Shown here: positions 1 through 12,310 of the stretch, piece after piece | Layout: each line of letters starts with the position of its first letter | Numbering within the stretch: the first letter of the stretch is position 1 | Origin: Welwitschia mirabilis | Taxonomy: Eukaryota > Gnetophyta > Gnetopsida > Welwitschiales | DNA length: 64,000 nucleotides | Assembly (NCBI GenBank): GCA_051453625.1 | Contig: JBOZIK010000001.1 | Coordinates: forward strand, 250,719,051-250,783,050 | Direction of reading: 5' to 3' | Notes under the pieces: model-generated | Databases searched by the model: none | Told to the model about the DNA's origin: nothing | What the model saw: the letters and a program-made list of their open reading frames with translations, nothing else | Position numbers and translations under genes: made by a program

Positions 1-1506
1 TTTGAAATTAGTTAAGTGCTAATTCATTTATTTAAATTTGATGGAACTAAATAAAATGAAAAAATAACTTTGAATAAATTAATAATGATAATAATTTATA
101 GTATCAAAATACATAATATTATTCTATAACATTGAAGTTATTAAAATAAATGGATATTTGGGTAATTATTAAATTTAAAAATCTTTTATTTTTAGAAAAA
201 TCATATTTTACACACATTTCATAGTATGAACTTATAATGTCTTATTTCCATTAAATAAATTAGTTCAATAATAGATAGAATTTTATGTAAGACATGTTAA
301 GCTTGTCCTACATAAGATAGTTACTATTAGCATTACAAATATGATTTTTCCCTATATGATGTATTAATATTATTTGTTTTAGTATTCAATATCTTTCCCA
401 CGACTTTAAAAAATTGAAAACTAAATACTAAATAAACAAAAATAAATATAATTATCATAAGAGTAAAGAAAATCAAGAAAACAATAATATGTAAAATTTC
501 AACCTTAGTTAGTGGATATGATTTGCAAAAAAAAAGCATCTTAACTAGTGAATATGATAACTAAATAATTAATTAATATGTAATTAATTAAATAATTAGT
601 AAATGATATGAAAAAATAAAATTCATATGAGTAATATTAGAATCTTTAGAAAAATATAATATAAAATGGCTATGAAAATGGTCAAAGTAATATGACATAG
701 AGAAGATAACGAAGTTTTAAAAAGTTGGATAAAACAAGGGAAACAAAGGTTACATAAGAAAAAAAATGAAGATACAATTTTAAAAAGAATAAGCTTGTCA
801 AAAATTGTTTTTCCTAAATTTTTAGTATTTTTAAATCTTTTCTTTAATACACTTGAAAATTTTCAAACTTCTATGTGAAATCATAAGAGATATGAAAGTG
901 ATATTTCTTATAAGAGATATACTATTTTAAAATTTTTATTAATAGTTGAAATTTAAAAGCATAAAATATCTCCTCTTCTTAAAGCCTATGTCTAAGGTGG
1001 TAAATAAATGAAAATATCTTATGTAAGGTTATTTATAAAGGTTATTTAATAACATAGGAACTATTCTTATTATGCTATGAAATGTAATATTTCTTATTAA
1101 TAATATATTATAAATAAAACATTGTTATTAATCTAAGGCTGTGGCAATTATTGGTCTATTCAATTTTAGTTTCTTGAACTCTATAGATATAACTGTTTAA
1201 TCTTGGATAACCATAAGTATATAAATTGTTCTTCCAAATGAAGTGTAATGTAACAGGTTACAGATTATTTTTACAATAGGTCATGCATCATTACCCAAAT
1301 TTTCATTATTAAGATATAGGGATGTACTTTTATATCAATAAAAATTCTTAGAAAATCATTTATTATCTTAACCTAGTCTACACATTATTTCTAAATTGAT
1401 ATATGCTTTTCTAGTAAGTTGATTTTTACTATAAGGCATAATTGTCCCTTATAAAAAAAACTTCTAGGTCATTTTTTTACTCTCTTATTAATTATATTTT
1501 ATATTA

Positions 1507-1542
<36 letters not shown>

Positions 1543-2352
1543 TCTCATAATAATATTAACAATATTTTATAAGAGATATAAACATATGCATATATGTAAT
1601 CTCACCAAAATTTTATTTCTATAAATTCTCTCTATGGTCGCATTGGTAGGAACAGACTTCCACATGTTACACAAAGCATGACAAATGAAGTAGTTTACAT
1701 TTGCATACATTCAATAATAATTATTATGAAGATATTCATTTTAATAATAGTACATATTTTTATGTCATAATTGATCTTTGTAATTGCAGTGATAGGTATG
1801 GATTCCAACATAGCACATAGGGTGTGACTAATGATGATGACTTTATGATGTGAGATTTCTACTATCAAATTTTATGATATTATTTGTTATTCTAACATAA
1901 TTCAAAATCTCTTTCTTAGGTTATGGTTTCTACACCTCTAAGATAGACCATTAGTTGACTACATTGCATCTTTATTTATTTACTTACCCTTTTCTCTCTT
2001 TGTAGTTGAGCCTCTTTTGGTGTATGATGTGGTTAATATTGATATTGATTTTCTCATACCAAGGTTAGGAATTTTCATGAAATTTTAAGGCCACACTATA
2101 ATGTAATCATGAAGACATAATTACTCTGCCAAAACAATTTCTTTTTTAAGTATAAGATTATGAATGGTATAAAAGTTAATGAAGAATACTAGTTAAAATG
2201 TTAAATGTAATCCTAATGTTTTTTTAATTATTATAGTTTTTACACCTTACCTTTTTATTTATGTTAATGCAAAATAACTACTAATGATTTTTTTACATTT
2301 ATAATTATTACAATAAGATACAAAAATAATAATTAAGTTAAAATTTTAATAA
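1..2352. other. AT-rich DNA, no gene recognised
   Basis: No coding region, RNA gene or transposon end could be recognised on either strand. Stops are dense in all frames and the longest open stretches are low-complexity. It contains one TA dinucleotide run and two loosely similar ~45-base segments near 1645 and 1796. It is probably ancient decayed repeat DNA, but nothing shows which family. Confidence 0.6.
1512..1539. repeat. (TA)n microsatellite
   Basis: An uninterrupted TA dinucleotide run of about 14 units is read directly in the sequence. It produces a meaningless Tyr-Ile repeat in one short open frame. Confidence 0.95.
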
Positions 2353-3004
2353 NNNNNNNNNNNNNNNNNNNNNNNNNNNNNNNNNNNNNNNNNNNNNNNN
2401 NNNNNNNNNNNNNNNNNNNNNNNNNNNNNNNNNNNNNNNNNNNNNNNNNNNNNNNNNNNNNNNNNNNNNNNNNNNNNNNNNNNNNNNNNNNNNNNNNNNN
2501 NNNNNNNNNNNNNNNNNNNNNNNNNNNNNNNNNNNNNNNNNNNNNNNNNNNNNNNNNNNNNNNNNNNNNNNNNNNNNNNNNNNNNNNNNNNNNNNNNNNN
2601 NNNNNNNNNNNNNNNNNNNNNNNNNNNNNNNNNNNNNNNNNNNNNNNNNNNNNNNNNNNNNNNNNNNNNNNNNNNNNNNNNNNNNNNNNNNNNNNNNNNN
2701 NNNNNNNNNNNNNNNNNNNNNNNNNNNNNNNNNNNNNNNNNNNNNNNNNNNNNNNNNNNNNNNNNNNNNNNNNNNNNNNNNNNNNNNNNNNNNNNNNNNN
2801 NNNNNNNNNNNNNNNNNNNNNNNNNNNNNNNNNNNNNNNNNNNNNNNNNNNNNNNNNNNNNNNNNNNNNNNNNNNNNNNNNNNNNNNNNNNNNNNNNNNN
2901 NNNNNNNNNNNNNNNNNNNNNNNNNNNNNNNNNNNNNNNNNNNNNNNNNNNNNNNNNNNNNNNNNNNNNNNNNNNNNNNNNNNNNNNNNNNNNNNNNNNN
3001 NNNN
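2353..3004. other. Assembly gap (652 N)
   Basis: A run of N. The size is probably an estimate. Nothing can be said about its content. Confidence 0.99.
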
Positions 3005-4876
3005 TAACTGTGTAATAGTGCTTTTTTTAAAATCTTGTTACTTCCCTAAGAATTAAATGTAATTGTTGCAATTGCATTTTTTTCTATTAATTCATCTAAG
3101 AAAAATTTAAAATCTATGTATTTATATGGGTTTTATCAAGTTGTAAATTATATAAATTTATGTATTACTTATATTTTCACTTTGGAAATCATTATAATCA
3201 TATACTAAACATAAATTTCTTTATTATTTTTATTTTTTAATGAATTTTAACTTCTTAATACTTGATTATATTATAAAAAACTAGAATTTATACATAATAA
3301 TAATAAAATAAATAAAGGATGAAAAAGAATAAAAACAAAATCTATAAGATACATACATTTACATAGAGAAACCCTTAAGAAAACATCCATAAAAAAGAAG
3401 AGTTCTATTATTAGTTATGGAAATAAAACTTTAAATATTTTAAAATTTTTAAAAAGACACTGCTTTAAATAAGATTATAATTATAATCTAAGTCAATTCC
3501 AAAACATTTAAATCTCACTCAGCATTAACTCACAATTTACTTTTTAAGTACGATATATAAATAGAATAATAGAATAATGTTAATATAATATTTGGCTTCT
3601 AATCTTAATAATTATTCACTTAAAGCAAATATACCTTCTTTATTCATGTGAAGAAAGATGTCATCTAGTACTATATGACATCTTGTGATCATAGTATATT
3701 CCACATAATAACCACTAGTAGGACTAAAGCATTCATCTCCAAACTTATTAACTAGATCAAATTATCAAAGAGGAGATTCATTGAAATCATAAAAATAAAA
3801 TCTCTTTATCAAATAATTCCTTTAAATACAAAATCTAGAACCTTTAATAATCCTTTAGCATATTAACTCCTATACTAAACTATGGGAATAAATATGATAC
3901 AATATTAATTTTATTTTTTTAAAAATCTAATATGGGTAGTTTTTATGAACTTCTACATTAGCATGTAATTTAGTTTTTCCTTACTAAAATAGTAACAAAC
4001 TAAATACTATAACTTTGTATGACTTCCATTAGAAATGTGCCCCACTATAAGGAGAAGCCATCATGATTCAACTTAAAAAGCATCAAAGAACAATGACATC
4101 ATTCTTTCTACTAATCATATAGACTTATTTTGAAGGTTAAACCTTGGTTAACTAAAAAGTATCATGTGTAGGCTCTAGAAAGTTACATCTCCTTTCATGT
4201 TTAATTTCTAACAAGTCTATTGTTGCTTATTTTTCTCCTTAATGTTTCCACTTGTATATATGACATTAGTTCAAAATGAATGTTTAAGAGTCTATAACTA
4301 AAAATATATTAATATTAATTACCACCATTCTGTGATTGATATTTTCTAATAAGGTACTGAACAAGATTAAAAGGTATTTATTACTTAAAATCTTATAACT
4401 TACTACTTCTAGATACACTATTAAAACATTAAATTACACTAGCAAATTTTTTAGCTTTTTTAAATCTTAAATATTTATGAAGACATTTGTGAAAATAAAT
4501 CTTATTACATGCATTTATTACTTCAAAGCATTCAATCATCTTATTTAATAGTCCTTTTTTTCGGTCTATTCTTATTAGTGAATATTAAACTAATAATGCA
4601 TTTCTCAACTAATCCAAATATTATTTAATGTAGCATTAACCTTCTATCATTGAAAATAAATGAATAATTACTATAAAAAATAATATTTTACCTTTTGTTC
4701 ATTACTTAGTTATGATTTTTATATTTGATATACAATAAGTACTCTTGTCAAACTTTTTAATAGCAGTTATACTATTATTCATAACTTATGTTAAATCAAG
4801 AACCTATAAAAAATAAAAAAATTAACTAATCCTTTAATAAAAGCCTTAAATCCTCTACATTCACCTATACATTTAT
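3005..4876. other. AT-rich DNA left of the gypsy element, no gene recognised
   Basis: Dense stops on both strands and no recognisable protein motif, LTR or terminal repeat. The right limit is the start of the left LTR of the gypsy element. Confidence 0.55.
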
Positions 4877-5445
4877 TGTGGTGTGTATTTGTGCAAGTGT
4901 TATACTCGAAAAGATCCTGTCACTTATAATCAAAATAGATATCTTACATAATACATCACACTAGTATAATTGAAAGTTAACCCAAATGTTGTGTTCTCAT
5001 TGAAAACTATGAGATAAGACTTGGATTGCTTTGCAAAAGAAAATGGGAATCAAAGATAAAGAACAGTGTAGAAAATAATGCAAATGCAAGATGCAACCTA
5101 ATCTAATATGCCATGCAAAATGATCCTAATACTACTTGCCTTCAACATTGACAAAGGTTGCTCGTGATGATCTATATCACGTAAGAAATTGTTGTCACCA
5201 GATCAAGGGAAACATAAACTATAAGGATCATCTAAAAAACTAATATTCAATAAAGAAAATAGGATTTATATTAAAGAGTAACAACCATCTGAGTTATAAA
5301 ACAATCGAGCCTCAATACAAGATACATAGCCCTCCACCAAGGGAACGTCTTTCTGCAATACTCAAAGATGAATCTTCTGACCTTTAATCTCCTGTCATGA
5401 GAATTTCTAATGTAATGAATATGGCAAGGAGATTCAAAGGGGTGA

Positions 5446-5454
5446 TTATTTATA
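5446..5454 (-). promoter_or_regulatory. TATA-like box in the left gypsy LTR
   Basis: TATAAATAA on the minus strand, conserved in the partner LTR at 12311-12319. Its place inside the LTR fits the U3 promoter of the element. This is inferred from position and motif only. Confidence 0.55.
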
Positions 5455-5674
5455 AAACTTGCAGCGTAAAACAACAAACAAAAGGCATAGTAAGATGTGC
5501 TCTTTTACATAAATGAAACAGACAAAATGGTGAAGGGGTCGCTGTCAGAGTTACACGTCAATGTCATCTTGACTGTCATCCAAATAACAGGGTGGACAAT
5601 AGTTCATTTCAAAAGATAACTCAGCATGATGACTTAGTAGTGATTTCTCTATCCATGTTGGCATCTAATAGTAT

Positions 5675-5716
5675 CATCATCCTACCTATCATGGGGACAA
5701 CATAGGGGTCGACGTT
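5675..5716. repeat. Hairpin-like motif, copy in left LTR
   Basis: Member of a ~40-base motif family with a core like CTATCATGGGGACAACATAG and partly complementary flanks. Its counterpart in the right LTR is at 12544-12583, and related copies lie at 8290-8321, 11319-11359 and 11517-11560. Confidence 0.6.
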
Positions 5717-5949
5717 CTTCTCAATCATTTAATTAAAGAAAAATTTAGCATATTTATCAGTAATCCTTCTTCAAACATCTATGTATCATAATGTGGCTTT
5801 AATACATCAAATTTGGGTAATAATTACATATTTTTAAGATTTTCTATCATTTCTCCAAAATCCTTGTAATTGTACTTAAAACCTGTACAAATGTCTTATA
5901 AAACAACTTATAAAACCCCATTAAATAACCACAAATTAGCAGCACAACA

Positions 5950-5962
5950 TATCCTCCCATTT
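5950..5962 (-). other. Polypurine tract of the gypsy element
   Basis: On the minus strand AAATGGGAGGATA directly precedes the 3' LTR start TGTTGTGC. A purine-rich tract at this position is the expected plus-strand primer of an LTR retrotransposon. Confidence 0.75.
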
Positions 5963-6223
5963 AGGCTTTGTCAGTTCCTTAAAAAAACTAGGTGAAAAAT
6001 CATAATTACAAGCCAATTTCTTTTTTAAAAGATAAATCTAGAATTATAAAATAGTTCATAAAATACATCACATAGATAAATAACAGATAATGCATAATCT
6101 GTATGAAAATTTTGAAAATTTTATCTCATGAAAGATCTGAATTAAGTTTAAATTTTTTTTGAAAATAAGGCCCCACCCTTCCATTTCCCCCCAAAAAAGA
6201 AAAAGCAATACATCCCGTATTAG

Positions 6224-6233
6224 NNNNNNNNNN
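6224..6233. other. Assembly gap (10 N)
   Basis: Short run of N inside the gypsy element. Confidence 0.99.
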
Positions 6234-6940
6234 AAAAGCAGATGAGAGTGAGAAGGTAAGTAAAAGAGGACAACTTTCTAAAATGAAGTGCAAAGCTAAG
6301 TAATATCAAATTTGAAAAATATAGATCTATGAAATATTCTAACAAGTAAAGAAAAAGAGTGGATAATAAAAATGTTTCATAAAAAAATATGGTTAAGAGC
6401 AATGCTTACAACATTAAAAATAAAAATTATTAAGAAAACTTAACTAAGTAAGGAATCTGCTTCTATTAAAAACTGAATAGAAAAACATAATGATAAGAAA
6501 ATATGATAATAACTTTGAAATAACTACCAAAATCACAAAATAAAATAAAAAGAATGAGCATAAGGTAATAGAAATAAAAGATAGCTTACATATATGATAC
6601 TTTAACCTAGTAGACTCCCAGGGAAGAAATCATAACATTACTTGATATGAAAAATGCATGACTTAATGTATGAAAAATTCCATTGGATAAGGCAGTGGTT
6701 ATGATGATGCTAAAGATACAATGAATCATCAAACCAAAGAATTACTCAAAAATGAATTCACCTACCATAATCTCAAAAAAAAAAGACCCTAATCTTAAGA
6801 AATAAAACAAGCATGTGGAATATACTAAGAGTCTAGAAACCAAGTAATGCCTCTGATGATACTAAGAATACCACTGATCTCATAGCCTTAAAGTCTTTAT
6901 TACAAATTTATTATCCGTGATGAGGAGAGTGTAGCTACCA

Positions 6941-7605
6941 NNNNNNNNNNNNNNNNNNNNNNNNNNNNNNNNNNNNNNNNNNNNNNNNNNNNNNNNNNNN
7001 NNNNNNNNNNNNNNNNNNNNNNNNNNNNNNNNNNNNNNNNNNNNNNNNNNNNNNNNNNNNNNNNNNNNNNNNNNNNNNNNNNNNNNNNNNNNNNNNNNNN
7101 NNNNNNNNNNNNNNNNNNNNNNNNNNNNNNNNNNNNNNNNNNNNNNNNNNNNNNNNNNNNNNNNNNNNNNNNNNNNNNNNNNNNNNNNNNNNNNNNNNNN
7201 NNNNNNNNNNNNNNNNNNNNNNNNNNNNNNNNNNNNNNNNNNNNNNNNNNNNNNNNNNNNNNNNNNNNNNNNNNNNNNNNNNNNNNNNNNNNNNNNNNNN
7301 NNNNNNNNNNNNNNNNNNNNNNNNNNNNNNNNNNNNNNNNNNNNNNNNNNNNNNNNNNNNNNNNNNNNNNNNNNNNNNNNNNNNNNNNNNNNNNNNNNNN
7401 NNNNNNNNNNNNNNNNNNNNNNNNNNNNNNNNNNNNNNNNNNNNNNNNNNNNNNNNNNNNNNNNNNNNNNNNNNNNNNNNNNNNNNNNNNNNNNNNNNNN
7501 NNNNNNNNNNNNNNNNNNNNNNNNNNNNNNNNNNNNNNNNNNNNNNNNNNNNNNNNNNNNNNNNNNNNNNNNNNNNNNNNNNNNNNNNNNNNNNNNNNNN
7601 NNNNN
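6941..7605. other. Assembly gap (665 N)
   Basis: Run of N inside the gypsy element. The bases TACCA end the left contig and begin the right one, which may mean that the contigs overlap or that the gap lies in a repeat. Confidence 0.99.
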
Positions 7606-8289
7606 TACCATATTACGCTGCCAAAGGCTCCTCTATAAAATATTTTCCCTGGTGTACTTTCAATAGGACATCATAGTGATCATGTTTTTAAAATATCACA
7701 AATAAAATAACATGGCCTCTCTTTTTTTTTCTTTGGTAAAAATGAAGAAAACATTCACATAACCAAACATTTCAAAAGAAAAGGTTGAAAGTCATAAGAT
7801 AAAGATAGAAAAGAACACTCTTAAATAATCTAAGATCTTTTCACCATTTAAAAAAATAACATCTTCCTTCAAACTGAAGTTCATGGATGTTTGATTGTCC
7901 TAAAATTAGGTGAATCTAATCTTACCACTAAAATGCCTAAGTCAAAAGACTATTCATAGAAATAAAAACATAAGTCAAGTTTGAAAAAAGTAATATCATA
8001 ACAACCTCTAAAGAAAAAAGCTAGGAGAAAATTCAGATGGTTTGCTTATGGAATTCCAAATTTTTTCCCATTAACTTCTCACAATTCTTAAGCAGTCAGG
8101 TTATGAATCTTAACAAAGTCAAAAAAATGTGTTTTCTCAAATAAAAAAAGATAAAAATCATTTATTTATTGTCTATTATCCTGCTTGTCTTCTAGATGAT
8201 ATAGAGAATGACAGGAATAAGAAGGAAAAATAGAAATTTATCAAAAAACATAGAAATTTTTCAAAAATCTAAAAACTATCAAAATTAAT

Positions 8290-8321
8290 CATCGTTCTAT
8301 CTATCATGGGGATGATAGAGG
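8290..8321. repeat. Hairpin-like motif, perfect 8-bp stem copy
   Basis: Contains TCTATCAT-GGGG-ATGATAGA, a perfect 8-base inverted repeat around a GGGG loop. It is the clearest hairpin of the motif family in this element and lies in the non-coding 3' part. Confidence 0.7.
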
Positions 8322-8743
8322 AGAAGATAGATTATTATTACAGAAATAGAAAATAAAAAACCTGCAAACACAAATAAAAACTAAAAACAGAAAAATGAAA
8401 ACAAAGACTATTAAAAAAGAAAGAAAATTCCAAGGCAAGTAAATTTTTATTCAACTCCTAAATCTAACTTACACTTTTATTAAAAAGAAAGAAGAAAAAG
8501 TTAAGGATCTATTTTGATCACAAGATATTACATTCTTTTAAAGAAATAATGTCCAAACTGGAAATTTACTAATTGATAAAACATAAAAGGTGTGCAATTA
8601 TTTCTAAGTAAAATCAATTAGATGAAGAGAGGGGTAATGGATAACACTCTATGAAACCACATAAAATCACAAATTTTGGAAGTTAAATGGAAGGTAAATG
8701 GTAACTCTGGTAAAATATTTTTATTTATTACAAGATTTTTATT

Positions 8744-9127
8744 TTAATCATCATAAAGAACATTATATTCAAGTCCATTAGAAAGATTCAAATTCAAATT
8801 ATGATTTTTAATTGGTTCATGTAATGGACAGTATTTCTTAAGATGTGAATCTAAGAGTTGGACTTCCTCATATACTAAAGGTTCTTTCTCACTCTCAAAG
8901 TTTGATGTATCAATGAAGTATAGGCTCATGTAATTTCATCTCTCTTCCTTAATTGGGTGATGTTATAGGAATAAATTTGGTTTGATGTTATCTTTAATGT
9001 TCATTTCATTATTTAAATATTTTTTATTTGCATCAAAAACTCTAATTGAAATTGTTCTATTTTTAAAGTGACATTTCATTGTTCCTACTCTTATGTTAAT
9101 AATGCAGTGTACTATTATATAAAAGGA
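8744..9127 (-). pseudogene. Gypsy polyprotein remnant just after the protease
   Basis: Reading through stops on the minus strand continues the protease region with a stretch resembling the family pattern INxRxGTMKxxFxNxTIxxxxFD (IINIRVGTMKCHFKNRTISI is visible at about 9025-9095). A 61-codon open piece follows, starting MSLYFIDTSN, with acidic residues. In full gypsy elements this linker leads into reverse transcriptase. Here it ends near 8744 and no such domain follows. Confidence 0.6.
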
Positions 9128-9460
9128 TCATTCTAAAAGTAAAGGGTATCCTTTGTTATGTTCAACTTCTATGATAATCACATCTATGAAATAGTAAGCC
9201 TCTTCAATTTGAATTTCCAAATCTTTAATGATGCCTAATGGCTTTTTAACTGAAGTGTCTATTAATTCTAAGACAACTGGAGTAGCCTCTATACTATCCT
9301 CTAAACCATGTCTCTTATAAATGTGAAGTGGCATAATGTTAAAACTCACTCTAATGTTTATTAAGGTTTTTTTGATTTTTTTGTTTTTCTCTAAAGTAAC
9401 ATTCACTATAGCTACTCCTGGATATTTAAATTTGCATGATTTTTGTAACACTAAATTCAT
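9128..9460 (-). pseudogene. Gypsy retropepsin-like aspartic protease, inactive
   Basis: A 110-codon open stretch on the minus strand matches the plant gypsy aspartic protease pattern. It includes SFNIMPLHIYKRHGLED, then TPVVLELIDTSVKKPLGII, then IEVEHNKGYPLLL before the usual GRPFL position. The protease would cut the gag-pol polyprotein inside the particle. The motif D-L-G-A-S-V-N normally found just before the MPL box reads N-I-R-V-S-F-N here, so the catalytic aspartate and the glycine are both replaced and the copy cannot be active. No start codon of its own is expected, because the domain is part of a polyprotein. Gag lies upstream on the same strand (9461-10990). Confidence 0.85.
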
Positions 9461-10990
9461 GAGGGATTATGCTAGAAGGACTTTGCTATGGATGACTCAT
9501 TTTTATTTTCTTCTTATTAAGTCCTTCCAAAAATGTAAGCACCCTGGATTTTGTTGCAAAAGTATCTAAAATGGTAAGTTTATGCTCATGTTTTCAATCA
9601 AGACTTTTATATATTCATTGAAAGTTAAATTGTTATTAAGTCTATTAATCCAAGGGATGATTTGTTGAGAAGGACTTTTCTCTTTCTTTTTTTCAAGAGA
9701 AGGGAAGTTGTAATCTTCTAATATCTTAGTGTCCTCTTCCTATTCTTCTTCATCATTTTTAAAATCATTTTGGAAGGTGAAAGGTTCACATAGAGGAGGA
9801 TTTGTTTCTTGTTCATTTCTTATCACAATCTTATAATCTTTTCTTAATTTATTAGGGTTTGGTAAAGGTTGTATTGCTAAAGTTCCATGAGGTATTTAGT
9901 TTGCTAATATTGTTTATTAAAGGATGGTTATTAAGTTTTCAAGTTTGGCATTTATTTCTTCATGTGATCTTCTAATTTCATCTATAAGGTTTGTGATTGG
10001 ATTATTTTGAGATTGGTAGGTGGATGAACTTATTAGATATTTTGTATTTTCTAATTAGTTTCTAAAAGGTTGAGAATTATTTTGAAAATGAATGTTTAAC
10101 CTAGGTTGTACCTAATCTTGGTTTCAAGAGTTTTGAGATATTTGGTTGAAAGTGCAAACTTCTTCATGAATTCTTTCTTTGTATGATGGCAAAAGAGGAT
10201 AGTTTTTAGTAATGTAATAATTATCCTCATATAAATCATAAGTTAGCACAATATTTCTTTTGGTTGTGGATTAGGCATCTAAGATCATTTCTGCATACTT
10301 CTCCAAGGTTGTTGTAAAATTTTTCATGATATTTATAGGATTAAATCCTACATCTTTTTCTTTTACTTCATTTAAATCTTTGAAAATTTGGCCTATGATG
10401 TAGTTTTCTTTTATTGTTAGCTAAGTTTGACTAACCTCCACAAGTTCTTCTAATTTTGTCTAGGTATTATCTAGTGTGAGGTTCATAAAATTTCCACCAC
10501 AAAAGAAATCTATAATTTGTTTTGTGAGTAGTTAATCCACTATAAAAGTAGATCACTAGTTCTTCTCATGAAAAAGCATCTACTGGATTATAATGGATTG
10601 CTATGAAGAAATGTTCATATGTGGAGGCATAATCATCATTTGGTTTTGTTGGAAGTTTGTTACCTAGATTTTTATTTTTCTCATGATTTCTTCACTCATG
10701 AATCTTTTAATGAAGATTCCTTAGACTCGTTCCCAAGTTTTTAAGCTTTTGTGGGATATGGTTTTTAGCTAATTTTTGGCTCCACCCTTTAATTTTATGA
10801 GAAAGATTACCATATATGTTCTATTAGTTTTTTTTTTTCCATTTACTAAGGTAAGGATTAATTGTTCTACATCTGTTATGTGTTGAAGGGAGTCCTAATC
10901 ATCTTCTTCACTAAAATTTAGATAGGCATTTAAATTTTTAAGCTTAACGTCATCTCATAGGGGTAGATCAAAAGGGATTTAAACCTCTTA
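9461..10990 (-). pseudogene. Gypsy gag remnant
   Basis: Several frames, stops read through, give the order of a plant gypsy gag. LIKLKGGAKN and SHKSLKTWERV, followed by IFIKRFMSEEI, lie near 10660-10800. This is the pattern of the LKGxAxxWLxxLPxxSIxTWxxLxxxFLxRFF region that builds the particle shell. ASTYEHFFIAIHYNP near 10590 fits the YExFxxLLxxCPxH part. Next comes a Glu/Lys- and Asn/Gln-rich segment and an acidic stretch (NDFKNDEEE) before the protease. Frameshifts and at least ten stops make it non-functional. No CCHC zinc knuckle is visible, which is common in this gypsy branch. Confidence 0.75.
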
Positions 10991-11318
10991 TTTCTTGTTG
11001 GCCGATAATTCTCTAAGGGTAAGGTTTGTATTAGAGGTAGAAGATCCTACAACTTATTTTTTCTTACAGACGGAACTTGACATTGTAAATTGGTTTTCTT
11101 CTTTGTTAAGAAAGTATGATTCAAAAAAAATAAATTTGGAAGGAGAATTGAGTTCACCTAGAGATTGCTTTTATGATTTGTTTTCAATGTCTACCAGTCC
11201 TTCTTTAAGGTCTTTCTCTATCAGTAGCCTTTCTCTCTAATGTCTGTTCTCAAGATTAATCATATTACAGNNNCTTGTAAATAGTAAATAATAGAAAATA
11301 AAGTCAAAAATAATAGAC

Positions 11319-11359
11319 CATTGTCCTATCTATTATGGGAACAACAGAATGGACAATGC
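11319..11359. repeat. Hairpin-like motif, leader copy 1
   Basis: Perfect outer arms CATTGTCC and GGACAATG enclose a core with CTATCTATTATGGGAACAAC. The same core is found in the LTRs and in the 3' non-coding part of the element. Confidence 0.65.
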
Positions 11360-11516
11360 AAACCAAAAAAATAAAAACGAAATAGAAATCCAAATAGTAA
11401 GTGGAAAAATCAAGTAACAGGATTGTCATCCACCTAGTTGTTTAGATGAAAAAGAAGATAACAGAAACTAATTTTATTATATAAAAATTAAAATTTAGAA
11501 AGAAAGCTAAAAAAAT

Positions 11517-11560
11517 ACTGTTATCTTGGATCTCATGTGGACGATAGAGGGGAGTACCAC
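11517..11560. repeat. Hairpin-like motif, leader copy 2
   Basis: A more diverged copy, with core TCATGTGGACGATAGAGGGG, that keeps the order of the other family members. Confidence 0.5.
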
Positions 11561-11723
11561 TATTTTTATATAGAAATTTAAATCTAAAAAACTAAAATGA
11601 TAAATTGCAAAATAGAAAACCTATAATTGTTAATAAAATACAATGTCTCTATAAATAAATAACTAAACAGAGATTCGATATACTCACTTGAATGATGAAA
11701 ACGCTTGTACTCCTTAGTATCCT

Positions 11724-11741
11724 TTCCCAGCAATGATGCCA
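11724..11741 (-). other. Primer binding site, tRNA-Asp type, decayed
   Basis: Minus strand TGGCATCATTGCTGGGAA lies six bases after the 5' LTR. The consensus used by Athila/Tat-type elements is TGGCGCCGTTGCCGGGGA. All five differences are C-to-T or G-to-A transitions. The site fixes the element orientation and its LTR edge. Confidence 0.82.
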
Positions 11742-12310
11742 ATTTGTTATGGTGTGTATTTTTACAAGTGTTATACTTAAAAATATCCTCACTTATAAAG
11801 AAAATAGATATCTTACACAATACATCACACTAATATAGTTGGGAGTTAACTTGAATGTCATATTCTTATTAAATACTATGAGATGAGACTTGAGTTGATT
11901 TTGTAAAATAAAATGGGAATCAAAGATAAAGAACAATGTATAAAATAATGTGAATGTAAGATGAAACTTAATCTAATATGTAATGCAAAATGATCATAAT
12001 ACCATTTGCTTTCTACCTTGACAAAGGCTACTCTTGATAATTTATATCACCAAGAAATTATCACTAGATCAAGGATAACATAAACCATAAGGGTCATCTA
12101 AGAAACTAATATGCAATAAAGAAAATAGGATTTATATTAAAGAGTAACAAGCATCTAGGCCATAAAATAGCCAAGCCTCAATGGAAGCTACATAGCCCTC
12201 CACCAAGGGAATGTCTTTCTGTAACACTCAAAATGGATCTCTCACCCTTTGATCTCCTGTTACAAGAATTTCCGGTGTAATGAAGATGGAAAGGAGATTT
12301 GAAGAAGGAC

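Larger units (their letters stand above)
4877..5949 (-). repeat. 3' LTR of the gypsy element (left copy)
   Basis: Aligns over its whole length with 11748-12816 with many substitutions and short indels. In element orientation it begins TGTTGTGCTGC and ends CA. A TATAAATAA box lies on the minus strand at 5446-5454. The clear divergence between the two LTRs indicates an old insertion. Confidence 0.9.
5963..8743 (-). other. Internal non-coding part of the gypsy element
   Basis: Between the protease and the polypurine tract no reverse transcriptase, RNase H, integrase or other domain is recognisable on either strand. The + strand is A-rich with homopurine runs. It contains two N gaps (6224-6233 and 6941-7605) and motif copies near 8168-8215 and 8290-8321. 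In a full gypsy element this place would hold most of pol. Confidence 0.6.
10991..11747 (-). other. 5' leader of the gypsy element with hairpin motifs
   Basis: Untranslated leader between the primer site and gag. It carries at least three copies or relatives of the hairpin motif (11319-11359, about 11420-11460, 11517-11560) and a 3-N gap at 11271-11273. Leaders of retroelements often hold packaging or dimerisation structures, which makes this a natural place for such hairpins. That function is inference. Confidence 0.55.

Noticed and set aside
1643-1840. Two similar ~45-base segments near 1645 and 1796 as a tandem gene remnant
   Set aside because: Similarity is weak and AT-rich, no coding frame is shared and no third copy was found.
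6880-7611. Long open frames across N gaps (also 19389-19905, 58448-59459, 61012-61570)
   Set aside because: They consist almost wholly of unknown residues from N runs and carry no information.
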